From positions 992,001-1,056,000 of the forward strand of contig JAHLMK010000001.1 of the NCBI GenBank assembly GCA_019915135.1: DNA of 64,000 bases, in the 5' to 3' direction. The translations under genes were made by a program, and so were the position numbers. Shown piece by piece: positions 11,615 through 22,620 of the stretch (its first letter is position 1; each line of letters opens with the position of its first letter). The notes under the pieces are model-generated. The model worked only from the letters and a program-made list of their open reading frames with translations. It did not search any database and was not told the origin of the DNA. The stretch comes from Strobilurus pachycystidiatus (Eukaryota > Basidiomycota > Agaricomycetes > Agaricales > Physalacriaceae).

Positions 11615-13089
11615 TCAACGAGTCCATCCTCCATCTCCGTTGGCGGACCTTGCAGGGCGGTCGTCGAACCGGTCATCCTTTTCGTCGCGTCTTCTTTCGT
11701 CCCTACGGCGTTCAGGATAGTCAGGTACTCTGCGGTCATCATAACCCGACCGCCGGTAATCATCGTACCCAGTAGACCTTCTATCATCGGCCTCGCGTCT
11801 GGGAGGAGGGGACCTGCGCCTGTCGTCATAGTCGCGACGCGGGGACCTGGAGCGCTCGCGCCGGTAAGAACGGTCGTCCCGGTAGCGGTCGTCCCTGTAG
11901 CGGTCGCGATCGTCCCGACTGTAGCGATCGTCGCGGTGACGGTCGTCGCGATAGCGGTCGTCACGGAAACGGTCATCACGAGGAGGGCGGTCGCCACGTT
12001 CATCGCGACGATAGTTGTCTGGGCCGTCACGCTGGAGAAGGGAATGAGGAGGGATAGAAGGAAAGTATGTTGTACACCTACGTTCTCATCCAGGGTGACA
12101 GTAACTTTGCGTCCGCGAAGCTCGCGGGCGTCTAGTTCTTTGACGGCACGGTCAGCATCGTCACGAGAGAGATACTCCAGGATTCTGGAAGCATGCCATC
12201 AGATGACACGTATTGAACACGGGCAAGAGAGATAACGAACCCTTGCCCCGGAGTGTCTCTGTCGATGTCTGCAAATGAAACACTACCAGCTTCACGACCA
12301 AAGTCCTTCAAGTCCTACATGCGAGTAACGGGTTATTAGGGTCCGTGGTGCCACAGAGAACAACGGGCGAGAGAATCCAATCCAAGGTGCGTCCAACCAG
12401 AACAAGAGAAGAGACGACGCCGGCCAATGACACATTGCCTCAAACGATCCAGGAGGAGAGAAACTCGTGCCCGCTTTGGTGAAAGATTTCCATACCTGCC
12501 AGCTGACATCTTGATGGACGTTGTTGACGAGAATGCGGATGCCGGGAGGTCGGCGCGCACGGGGGGGCCTGTGAGCGGCGTTGAGCCACGCTACCTGCAA
12601 GCTGTGCGGAAGAGACGGCCTCACCTTCGGTCGTCGTAAGGGTCACGGCGGGGGCGACTTTCTTTGGCAAACTCCACGACGATGCTGTTGGAGGAATCAA
12701 GTGAGTTTCTTTCAAAAGAGGATAGAGAGAGCAAATATACTTAGACCCCAAGAACGGCTTGTTGACTGCGTCCCGGATGGCGTCTTCGGCGTCCTACCAG
12801 CCGCCGTGAGAAGGGTGCGCCACAAAAGAAAAACGGATCGCGACCTTTGCATTTTCGTACTCGATAAAACCGAAGCCTAGAGGAGCAAGACAAGGTCAAT
12901 TGAGTGGGCGTAAAGCAGACCGCAGACACGGACCAGTCATGACGCGACAGTCTATTATGCGACCATACTGGTCGAATACTTTGCTGACGTCGTCGGAGCG
13001 GGTGTCGGGCGGGAGCTCTGCGTGCAATGAGACGACGCCACACAGACGGCAGCGGACAGCTCACTTCCGAGGTAGAGGCGGCGGGACAT
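11615..13089 (-). CDS. SRSF1/Npl3-type SR splicing protein, two RRMs and an RS tail
   Basis: Nuclear RNA-binding protein acting in splice-site choice and mRNA export. The start at 13089 reads MSRRLYLG, then an intron, then KLPPDTRSDDVSKVFDQYG, the first RRM; its RNP-1 GFGFIEYENA is near 12870 and its last strand VEFAKESRPRRDPYDD near 12650. The second RRM carries the SWQDLKD heptapeptide, which defines the pseudo-RRM of the SRSF1 group. Here an intron splits it after SWQ (near 12500), and the rest resumes at DLKDFGREAG near 12300. The third part is an Arg/Asp/Ser-rich tail (11615-12000) with repeats such as RDDRYRDDR and RSRSPRRDYDD. At least six introns. Stop TGA at 11615-11617 after GGWTR. 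It runs in tandem behind NFS1, 255 bases away. Confidence 0.9.
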
Positions 13090-13344
13090 GGCCTTGTGCT
13101 GCTGTGCTTTTGGTGGTGCGAGGGAAAGGTCAAGTTGGGAACCTGCCTTCGGAGTTTGAATGCTCGTGTGAAGGCTGGTCCGTGCGCCGTGCGGCACGTC
13201 ATCTCGGCACGCTCCGAGTTTTGCATCAACTTTCTCTTCAACGCCAGCCACTCCACAAGAAAGTTAAGCATGTGCTAATTCGTTAGGAAAACTATGTATA
13301 GAGGTACGGTTCCAAGAACTAAAACGAGAGAATAAAGTATATCA

Positions 13345-15366
13345 TTAATGCTGCGACCAATCAATCGAGTTGATGTCAATTCCTTCCTGAACCATCTCCC
13401 AAAGAGGGCTGCACAAGTACATGAATGGCTCAGTACATGCGCATCTGAACAAGAAAGCATCAGACTCACCTCATCTCGCGTAACCGGTTAACGGTATTGA
13501 CAATGTGTTGAACAACAAAGTCAATCTCTGCCTCGGTTGTAAAGCGGCCGATACCAAACCGGAGAGACGAATGCGCCATGTCCTCAGCAGCGCCTGGAGA
13601 GGGTAAATCAAGAGGATACGAGGATCGGCGGAAGACTTGACACACCTAGAGCCCTGAGAACGTACGACGGTTCCAACGATGCTGATGTACAGGCACTTCC
13701 AGAAGACAACGCGATATCCTGTCAGTCATATCAGTCGGCGGAACAACACTCCCCAAGATCTGAATCACCTTGAGCGCCATCAACAAACTCTCCCCTTCAA
13801 CATAGGAGAAACTGAGGTTAACGCAGCCCGGGTAGCCATCCACGTCGCCATTCCGAATGACGTGCTCGACTTGGGAGTTAATCGACTGGATCAAGCGCTC
13901 AGACAATTCTTTGACACGAGCGTGATCCCTCTATAAAATATATTAGCAGACCGTCCAAGCAATCGCATCAACAAGTAATAGAGAAAATCAGTACCCCTGC
14001 ACAAAAGTCACAAGGAAGCTGACGGGCAGTGCAGTTGCGAAACCACAAACAACACCCCCATCACTCCATTCATTTGAGATAAGAAATCAAGTGCTTCTTT
14101 CATCAAAAGATAGAATTGGAGGGGTTGACCCACCTGCATTTCCTTTTTGGCGATGCGAGCTGCCTCTCCAAGACCGACTACGAGAGGTGTCGCGAGTGTG
14201 CCACTGCGGAGCCCACGCTCTTGTCCACCGCCGCTGATAATAGGTTCCAACCTGACCCTGGGTCTCCGGCGAACGTAGGCAGCTCCGATGCCCTTGGGAC
14301 CATACAGCTTGTGGCCAGAAATGCTCATCAAGTCGACATTGAGTTCGTTAACGTCAATTGGGATTTTGCCGGCCGCCTGGGCCGCGTCGGTGTGGAAGTA
14401 GATGCCCCTATGCTTGCGCAGAAGAGCACCGATTTGTTTTATGGGCTGGATTACGCCGGTCTCGTTGTTTACGGTCATGATAGATACGAGCGATGTATCT
14501 GGACGGATGGCGGCTTCCAACTCGTCAAGATCGACGACTCCGTTGGTTTTCACGGGAAGATAAGTGATGTCAAATCCTTCCTCGGAGAGTTTGCGGCACG
14601 AGTCGAGGACGCATTTGTGCTCCTGGGTGTCACCAATTGTGAGCGAGTCCGCCGTGGATAACAGCCCGTGAAGCTTACCGTTTGGGTGGTAATAACATGT
14701 TTCTTCTTGTCCTTGTGAAATCGGGCGACGCCCTTGATAGCCATGTTGTTGGTCTCAGTTGCTCCCGACGTGAACACGACGTCCTTCGGGTCAGCGCCAA
14801 TGAGGTCGGCGACGTGCTATGCTGCGCGTCAGAGGGAATATATCTGGGCAAAAGAAGGCAATACCTTGCGCGCATCTTCGACTGCTTGCTCGGCCTCCCA
14901 GCCGTAGGCGTGTGTGCGACTGTGAGGATTGCCATACTGATCGGTCATGAACGGAAGCATGGCGTCCAAGACCCGGGGGTCGACTGGGGTCGTCGCCTGC
15001 CAAACCAAGTCAGCACTCTGCCGCACCAGCCGCACCAAGCAACCCGCACCTGCATGTCCAGGTAAATGGGCCGAATTTTTTCTTTGACCGAACCCTCCCG
15101 CAGTGGCATCTCCAGCTTGAATCCGAGCATGTCTGTCGCAGCATTGAGTACCCCGTCCCGAACAGCAGTCAGCAAAAGTCGGACGAACCGGAGCGTGGCG
15201 TAAACTGCGTCTCATGCTGGTAAGTCGACGGCAAATCCACTACGCTCGCTCTTTCAGAGCCAGAAGGTTGCACAAGGCCCCGCCGTGCGCCGCGATTCAG
15301 TGTCGAGCCCGACGCCTTGGTCGTTGTGGCCGACCGTGAAGCTGACCTAGATATTCTCGACAACAT
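13345..15366 (-). CDS. NFS1: Cysteine desulfurase NFS1, mitochondrial
   Basis: PLP enzyme that takes sulfur from cysteine and hands it to Isu1 for Fe-S cluster assembly in the mitochondrion. Starting from 15366 the Arg/Ser-rich leader ([15 protein letters not shown]) is a good presequence; an in-frame ATG at 15396 would add ten hydrophobic residues. Core motifs read in order: [84 protein letters not shown], and [22 protein letters not shown] with the PLP lysine. Then follow [13 protein letters not shown] and a C-terminal segment whose loop with the catalytic cysteine is near 13640. The protein ends with a hydrophilic tail at TAA 13345-13347. Several short introns. Confidence 0.95.
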
Positions 15367-16011
15367 CGTCACCGTAAATGTTAGAAAGGCTGCCAATATC
15401 TATCAGACAAATGACGCCGCACGTGGTGCTGTGTTCGTCAGCACAGGCGTCAAATCAATGCCGGTCGGCTTTTCGGACAAGCTCCTTGACGTTGGAATCC
15501 CTTCATTGAGGTTCATTCAGCACTCTCGACGGCGCCCTCACGACGTCGACATCACCAAGTCTTGGTCGCCGACAGCCCCTGATCTTGATGATTTGCAGAG
15601 GTACTTACGTATATCCAGACTTCCCCCGCACAATCTGGACCATTGGTAAGGTCGTATGTCGTATCTGTCCGTTTGGAGGCCCCGGTGGCCCTCCGGGAAA
15701 CCATATGCCCATAGATATGACAGATCTTGGTATACCAATCTAGGAATTCGACTAATGACAAGCTCGCAGCCGGTCCTGGCAGAAACGCTTTTCAACAGGT
15801 GTGGTGTGGCGTCTTACAGTGACCGAAACCGCTTTGCTTTGTCCGGTTGTTTGGGACAAGTTTCTCGGTCTAAAGAGCAGAGCCAGGGGAACGTTGATAT
15901 CTATGCACGTAGATCCAAGTACAGTATATGGAACAGTCAGACTATATGTCTACGTCCTTCTGGAGAAATAATAAAATCAAGATGATGAGTAGTACCCTAT
16001 CTCCTCTTCAA
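15367..16011. other. Intergenic, NFS1 promoter and cellobiohydrolase 3' side
   Basis: About 640 bases. Open frames on both strands (15538-15795 minus, 15656-15985 plus) show no recognisable motifs and overlap each other. I see only the NFS1 upstream region and the 3' flank of the GH6 gene. Confidence 0.4.
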
Positions 16012-17790
16012 TCACAACGCGGGATTAGCGTTTTTCACCAAAGCCTCAAAGTACGCTTGGAACCACGATCCAGCCTCCGGTGCATTCTGCATGGCATCCC
16101 TAAGAAAGTCGGAGAATGATTATTAGAATTCAGATCATCCCTTCAAATGAAACGCTCATTACCCTTTCCCACAGAACCCATCATAGCGGACGGAACTTGT
16201 GTCGCTCGTCCCATCACACTCGCCTCCAGGCTTGACCCACACGATAGCATCAATCAGAGATGAGCCTGTTGACAGCGTAGGACGCGTCCCGAAGCCTGCT
16301 CCAATCACATTACACCAGTCTCCCCATGCGAGGCGGATGTTCTGCACCCCCGATCGGCCTTGGTCGACGATGAAGTGCGCCGGGAACTTTGTAAGGAGTG
16401 GGGCAAGCGCCTAGAATGAATTGTCCACTAGTTAGCTCTCTTCAAGCTCAGCTCAGACGAAACGGAGCTGACATTGATGTAGTGCAGCTCGTCATAGTTT
16501 GAATTGCCCTGAGTGATAGAGTCGGGCGAGGTGGTACTGCCAAATGAGATGAGCGGACACACTCGATTGATTTCACAGGTCTGAGCATACCTGAGGGCGT
16601 TGTAGTTCGCAACATTCGTGGCCAGGCCCCGAACATATTGGGGTGATCCTGCTGCAACGTATAGATCATTGAACAATTGAGCAGCAGGGCTGAGGTTCGC
16701 TGCCCATCCGAGCCATCCCGCATGGCCCGCATCGAGATACATGTACACTCCCACCTTGCTCAACTGCTGCATCGCGTAGGTGACACCTGCCTATGTATCA
16801 CCAATCACATATCAGTGCCTGTCGTTTCATAACAAAGTGAGACGGGATCATTTCCCACCTTGTACGCAGTCTGCGCGCCACTACACTTTGACACGCTCAG
16901 GTTGGTGACCAGGTTGGCCAAAGAGTCCGGCTCGACGACGGCCACCACACGGACATCCGGATATTCTGTCAACCGTCTAGTTAGGGATGCGCTAGAAGTG
17001 GCTGCTAAATTCTCACTTTTCACTTGAGCCACAATCTGATCGATATAGTTGTAATACTTGTTCAACCCGTCGTTTGCGATGCTGAACTCGCCGTTGGAAG
17101 CCAAGGCGGCGCAGTCCCGGTCTGGGAGGTCATAGACCACGATTTGGACAAGGTATTTTGTCCCCTCTGCCTTTGCTTTCGCCGTTGCATCCGCCAGATA
17201 CGTGCCAAGATCGGGGACCTTGGCCACGACGTCAAGCCAGATGAACGTCGGGATGTTGGCGACAGTCAGAGCTTTCGCGGCCAGGGTGGAGTTCGTAATG
17301 GCAGCTGCAGCTGCTTTGACTTCGGCAGCGTAATAAGGTGACAGGTAGATCTGAAGAGAAGAATGATCTTACTATTAGCGTGAGACATGTAAGGATAGAC
17401 TGACCTGGTAGCCTGAGAATGGATTGTCTGCAATGGCAGTGGAGGTCGCAGAGGTGGCACTCGAACTGGCTGTAGACGAACTAGCGGGGTTAGTAGTGGT
17501 CGCAGAACTGGGACTAAACATTTTAGAGTGAGTACCTTGTGCTACGGACATACGAGTAAAGAACATTCTTACAGGCATTGAGAGTAGTAATCGTTGACAT
17601 ATGAGCAGGTAGAGCCTGAGACGCAGGTCGTATCGCCAGCTAATCCAGAAATAAGTCATCATTACATCCGAGAGTTACTGATCAACATACTCCATTGTAA
17701 GCCGCCACATTGCCCATAGATGGGAGAGGCGGCGTGAACGTAGTTTGGCAGGAGGCCAGCTAAGGCAAGAAGAGTCACAAGGGCCAACAT
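16012..17790 (-). CDS. cel6A: GH6 cellobiohydrolase II with N-terminal CBM1
   Basis: Secreted enzyme that releases cellobiose from the non-reducing ends of cellulose. The start at 17790 gives a hydrophobic signal peptide (MLALVTLLALAG...). A CBM1 follows (YGQCGG...WTGDTTCVSG...YYSQCL), split by an intron that removes bases near 17648-17695. A Ser/Thr/Ala linker lies near 17420-17510. The GH6 domain shows both family signatures: VVYDLPDRDCAALASNG with the catalytic acid, and VVAVVEPDSLANLVTN. Further along, MYLDAGHAGWLGW, RLAWGDWCNVIGAGFG and WVKPGGECDGTSD mark the tunnel loops. Stop TGA at 16012-16014 after NPAL. Eight or so small introns. All catalytic signatures are intact, so it is probably active. 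It supports a plant-debris lifestyle. Confidence 0.96.
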
Positions 17791-17834
17791 ATTCAGACGA
17801 CGGTGAGCACAATACGAACGAAAACATAGCGCGC

Positions 17835-17842
17835 TTTTTATA
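17835..17842 (-). promoter_or_regulatory. TATA box of the GH6 gene
   Basis: TATAAAAA on the minus strand, ending 45 bases before the ATG at 17790. A strong TATA box with a short leader is typical of inducible, highly expressed fungal cellulase genes. Confidence 0.5.
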
Positions 17843-18423
17843 GAGGCTTCTCGATTTCAAAACCCCTGCCAAGGTCGTTGTACATACCGGTGTTGGTCCG
17901 ACTCACAGCGGCGGAAAGTCGTCGGTCAGTGGTAGCTTTCCTCCTAATAATATGCTGCAGATGTTGCCTCAGGCCACATCGACACATTCACCCTGCGGTC
18001 ACTGGCTGACATGAGCGGCACATCGTCGGTCATGAGACGCAGACGGAGAAACAAAATCAATGTGTATGGACCCGTCCGTCCTGGCGCGGCCTTTAAACCC
18101 AGCACTGACCTGAAAAAGTCCCATATCAGAACCCGAAATGTGCCAAGTAGTTCTTAAATCGGAACTCACCGCGGAAAGACTTACGACACGTGCCGTGGAT
18201 GGGGCGAACGAGATTGGTCGGCGCGTATAGCGTGCTAGTATCCGATATCATCCCGAAACGTTCAGAAAACACACAGAAATATTGCGCATGAAATTTACGG
18301 GTAACCCGAAGTTTCTAGAGCCGATGGGCAGCGCAGGCGGAACATCCAAACACCAAAAAGTTCTGATTGAGAATATGTCGACTGTACTAGGACATGGGTT
18401 AAGGCCTACTCAAAAAAGACAGC
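17843..18423. other. Upstream region of the GH6 gene
   Basis: About 580 bases between the GH6 promoter and the stop of the NECAP-like gene. It presumably carries carbon-source control sites. I could not identify a convincing pair of CreA-type GC-rich hexamers by eye. No gene seen. Confidence 0.35.
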
Positions 18424-19302
18424 TCAGCGCTTCCTGGTCGAGCTGGGCGGGGGCGGTAAGAGCGGAATCCCACTCAAGCCCCCAGACGATTTGTCCGCTG
18501 CAGTCGAGCCCAGGAGATTCGAGGGGTTCGAAGAAGCTGGCTTGTTCCGTCCAGGGATGGCTATACTGAAGGTCTGTCCTTCCTTCAGACTATAGTCCTT
18601 CTTCGGTCCCACTGGTATGTGTGGCGAAGGAACCGGGGCCTCCGGCTCCTTGGAGGGGTTATGCGCGGCCTTGAAGCGCCTGCAAGACTGGCGTTAGGCG
18701 GCTGAACAAGCTGAGGCAATTGGCTTACTTTTCGTAGTCCTGAATGGCAACGTCTAGGGCGACCGTGAGCACAGAGTGAAAAGGCCGCGGCCCCGGTACG
18801 CACTAAAGTCAAAGCTCTCCGACCGTTCCAGGAAGCCGAGTCCGATGTAGGCTTTCTTGCCCGCATCCTCGACTCGGACTACGAAGTACCGCGAAGAGTC
18901 AAGCACGGCTTCAACGCAAGGATGCGTGGGATCATAGGGAGCCTTTGCAAACACTAGCGGCCGTCAGTGAAACATGTATTCCGGCCTAGAAATGGCCTAC
19001 ATTCCCCTGATTGGCATCAGTAATGTTCACAGCGCCGCCTATTCCACATACCAGACTGGTTGTCCTCGAGCAGCAGGGCAGCACCCGAGCCCTTCTCCAC
19101 GATCCGCAGCCGCCCCTTCCACAGCGGCTGTGCCAGGTCGCCCCATTCCATCGCGCGGTGACCCTCGTTCTTCTTCAGCGGCGGGATCTTGTAGACTGGC
19201 CATCGCCGTCAGCGCATCGACAGAAGGGCAGCATGCGCCTTTACCCGATATCTCGCGCGCCATGTACAGAATCGACTCGATTTCATCGTCAAAGCCGTCC
19301 AT
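18424..19302 (-). CDS. NECAP-like adaptin-ear-binding coat protein (DUF1681)
   Basis: Endocytic accessory protein of clathrin-coated vesicles with a PH-like fold. Starting at 19302 the sequence runs [18 protein letters not shown], then [46 protein letters not shown], and [31 protein letters not shown], which is the family core. Next comes a Pro/Ser-rich C-terminal tail containing [16 protein letters not shown]. Stop at 18424-18426. The tail ends in RKR and I see no WxxF ear-binding motif. Exon joints between about 19260 and 18960 were placed by similarity to the known fold. An in-frame upstream ATG at 19389 exists, but MDGFDDE matches the usual family start. Confidence 0.85.
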
Positions 19303-19758
19303 GCTGGTGGTGGCGGTCAGAGTGCACGCTGGCGGTGCCGGGGCGGCCGGCACCGCCCACACGGCCATCACTGGATCGATCAGGTGCAATCATGCAGCTT
19401 TGGTTCTTGCCCAATTCTCAGTCTGTTGTCATTCGTTCTTGCCAAGTTCTCTGGTTCAGTATACTTATGACAGGGCGTGTTTCCGGAAAGCCTGACTCTT
19501 TTGCTCTCCGGACCATTACCGACAAGCGGGCTATAGATTGTCAGGCAGACTCTTCGCTCCCGAATTGTGGCAACAAACACGAGCGGCATCACAATCTGTC
19601 TAACATTCGCTGCAGGATCCCTAGTCTCCTATTCATAAACTCTGGCCTGACTAGCACCGGCGAACTCACCGTATAAAATTACCAATGGGAGCTAGACGCT
19701 GAGAGATATAAGTATAGGTGAACGGCGGTCTTCGCGTCACAAGCAGGTCCTGGTCCTG
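19303..19758. other. Divergent intergenic region, NECAP-like gene and P450 pseudogene
   Basis: About 450 bases between two outward-facing gene starts. A GTATAAAA motif near 19670 and ATATAAGTATAGG near 19708 would be the old promoter of the P450. Overlapping plus-strand open frames here are the antisense of the NECAP first exon and its promoter. Confidence 0.35.
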
Positions 19759-21762
19759 ATGCTTTCACCAATCTTCTGGGCAACACTTTCTCTCTTGGGC
19801 AGTATCTGGCTCGCGAAACTGTTCAATTTCCGCAAATCGCGATCCCCCAGCCTCATCCCCCTGGCCTGCATTCCGTCCCCATACTAGGAAATCTATATGA
19901 CACCCCGCGCACCAAGGAGGCACAGCAATACAACGACCTAGCTAAAATCTATGGTAAATCTATTTCTATATCAGTTCCATCCATACTCCACAAGGTCCAC
20001 AAGGCGATCTCGTATTTATGCAAGTCTTCGGCGTGTCAATACTCGTTGTCAACACATTCGACGCTACCAGCGATCTATTCGAGAAACGGTCATCCATCTA
20101 CTCCGACCGCAACGCACTTCCTATGATAAATGATCTGTACGTCCCGTGCCTCGAGCTCTTCTTCCGTGAAGCGCCTCTGATGTTGATATTCGCAGCATGG
20201 GCTGGGACTGGAGCCTCGGGCATATGCCATATGGTTAGGCGCTCAGTTGCTCACCCCGGTCGTGCGCGCTCATGGATCTTAGACGCTCAATGGAAAGCCC
20301 ACCGAAGAATGTTTCATCAGTACTTCCAATCCTCTGCCGTATTGCACTATTGGCTGGTCCAACAGAAGAAAGTTTCAAAGCTTCTCCGACGTAGTATGCT
20401 TCACCGCCCAGATGGCTTTGTGGCCCATCGCAAGCAGTAAGTCACCCTGGGCACGACTTGTCATTCAGCTGCCTCCGAATCAAAGTCTTGTCTTACCTGT
20501 GATTTCAGCAATTCGGCGAGTACGATTATGAATCTCAACTAAGGAATTGAGACTTTGGAGGCTGAGGACGAATACATCGCCGTTGCTGAGAGCGCTCTAG
20601 ACAAAATGGCCAAGGCAGCTCATCCTGGCGCGTTCTTCGTCGATATCTTTCCGATTCGTGCGTTCCTACTCTGCACGTGAGCGGTAAGTGACCGAAATGC
20701 CCAGTAAGAAACATTTCCTGCTGGTTCCTATTTGCGGAGTTCAAGAAGAATGCTATGTACTGGCGTGACGCCGTTTTGCGGATGCGCGATGCACCGTATG
20801 CCTCCGTGAAGCGCTCATTGGTAAGGCTGTCTAGGGAACACCAGTTCCAAGTTGGATCTCAGTTCTGACTGCCTCGTTTCGATGACATTCTTAGATGCAA
20901 GGAACCGCGTCGCCGTGTTTCGTGACATACGTACTCAATGACCTAGACGTAAACGGAGGACGCCGCAAGCAGGAGGAAACCAAACTCCGGTCATGTGCTG
21001 GACTAGGCTTGGCTGGTGCGTGCCTAGTTGGCAAATGTGGCGGACCGTCTGAGGATGATTCCCGATGGTAGCCGGTGCAGAAAGTGTACGCAGGCATCAA
21101 CCTCAACCCGGGCAGGTCGAACTGTATTGACTGATTGTTCTGGGACATAGATCGTCTCCTCTCTATCGTCATTCTTCTTGGCTATGGTTCTTCACCCTGA
21201 GGTGCAACAAGAAGCCCGAAACGAGATGGACGTCGTCGTCGTAGGGTATGATCGCATACCAGAGCTCTCTGACCGGGAGTCTTTACCTTTCATAAACTGT
21301 ATTGTGAAAGAGGTACCCAGGTGAGGCTCGTGCTCCGAGTATCTCGGAGACGCTCACATAGCGCTCACAAGATGGAATCCAGTAGCACCCTTGGGCTACC
21401 CCACATGGTTTCAAAGGAAGACGTCTACCGCGGTTTCTCCAGACCGAAAGGCAGCACTGTCATCGGGAACTGTTGGTCAATTACTTTGCGGATGACGGAG
21501 AGTAATCAGAGGCTTATTGGTACTGTCGCAATCAGGACCATACTGCACGAACCCACGACCTTTCCCGATCCATCAAGGTTCGATCTTAGAAGGGAAGCCA
21601 CCATGAGCACATCGCTCCCGCGTTCGGGTACGGACGGCGTATATGACCTGGTCGCTTTATGGTCCAGGACCAGCTATGGCTTTCTATTGCATCCGTACTC
21701 AGTCCTTTCGAGATTGAAGAACGCGAACCGACGACGCCCGCATTTTCATCTGGGATGATATC
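19759..21762 (+). pseudogene. Cytochrome P450 pseudogene (basidiomycete, O-methylsterigmatocystin-oxidoreductase-like)
   Basis: Clear P450 pieces appear in the right order. They are: an N-terminal membrane anchor (19759 on), PPGLHSVPILGNLYD, a segment GDLVFMQVFGVSILVVNTFDAT, MGWDWSLGHMPYG, WKAHRRMFHQYFQ, GIETLEAEDEYIAVAESALDKM, LAMVLHPEVQQ, RIPELSDRESLPFINCIVKEV, and APLGLPHMVSKEDVYRGF; after the PERF-like FPDPSRFDL comes the heme loop FGYGRRI-stop-PGRF. The gene is broken in several places. There is a one-base shift near 19840 between the anchor and the proline hinge. An in-frame TAA at 20540-20542 sits where Tyr is expected. A stop ends the FPIRAF segment near 20678, a shift lies between the PERF region and the heme loop, and a TGA at 21644-21646 replaces the heme-ligand cysteine. 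It cannot make an active enzyme. Confidence 0.9.
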
Positions 21763-22349
21763 GTGAGTACATAAGGCTTCTTGAGACCTGAGATTCTTGA
21801 ATGATAGAAGCTGAATACATGTACCGTAAATCGACCTGCTCTTGTGGTGTGCGAAACTGAAGAGAGCTACTGAACAACTGAACAATACCTCCTGACGGTT
21901 AAATTGCGTCGTGAGAAAGCATTAAATTTAAATCACGATATCAGTAGCAGGTTCCACGACGGCTTGCGGCTTGTAAATCGCGGAGGAGAAAGTGAAGGCA
22001 AGGCAGACTACAGGTACACGTCAAACTTACTGCGCCCGCTAACGGCAGACGCGATATCAATGTATGCTGTGTGATATGATTACAATGGCTCCGGAACTTG
22101 AAGAAGAACTCGAAAGAACAGGCCAGGTCAAGAACAGTCTGACTGACCAAAAGAATTTTGAATCTGAGGTCCAACGTTCCGCCTGGAGCCAAGTAGCAAC
22201 CGAGCGTCGGTGAACGTCGGTGAGGCTACGAAAAGTTAGTTATGATACTCACCCTGGCATTCTCTATGTTTATGTCTTCTCCAACAATACATCCCGACGT
22301 TTTGCCCAAGTGCGTATGTGATGTATTCTTGAGATTATGTATCCAGTTA
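21763..22349. other. Intergenic, no gene seen
   Basis: About 590 bases downstream of the P450 pseudogene. Short open frames only; none has a recognisable motif. Confidence 0.4.
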
Positions 22350-22620
22350 TCGAAACGCGAAGTTCAACCGAAATACTGGTCTTAAAGGGAGGTCCTCGAA
22401 GGGCCAATGAGGTCAGGACCCAAGCGAGCGAGAGGCGGGGATACAAGAAGTCAGTTATGTAACTGAAAAGCGAGGTTCAACCAGAGTTGACGTCCTCGAA
22501 GGGTCTCAGAGGTCTACCAAGGGGGTGACAATCGGTGGAGATACCAAGAGTCAGTCATGAAACTCAAATGAGAGGTTCAACTAGATAATCGTCCAATCAA
22601 AGCAGCTGGACCCAAGCGAC
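22350..22620. repeat. Degenerate ~100-base tandem repeat, about 2.5 copies
   Basis: Three successive units share the order CAGTTAT or CAGTCATG, a CGAGGTTCAACC-like core, GTCCTCGAAGGG, AGAGG and GGGATACAAGA or GAGATACCAAGA. Units begin near 22345, 22455 and 22550; the third is partial. The units have diverged by substitutions and small indels, so the array is old. No reading frame runs through it. Confidence 0.6.

Noticed and set aside
11431..12030. 199-residue minus-strand frame rich in Thr/Ala/Val (MTAQTTIV...)
   Set aside because: It is a shifted reading of the repetitive Arg/Asp/Ser codons of the SR protein tail. The true frame gives RDDRYRDDR-type repeats continuous with the RRM exons.
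16012..19302. A cellulose-utilisation gene cluster
   Set aside because: Only one carbohydrate-active enzyme gene is present; its neighbours (NFS1, NECAP-like) are housekeeping genes.
21644..21646. TGA in the P450 heme loop as a selenocysteine codon
   Set aside because: The same gene has a TAA nonsense codon, other stops and at least two frameshifts, so it is a pseudogene. As far as I know, mushroom-forming fungi lack selenocysteine insertion machinery.
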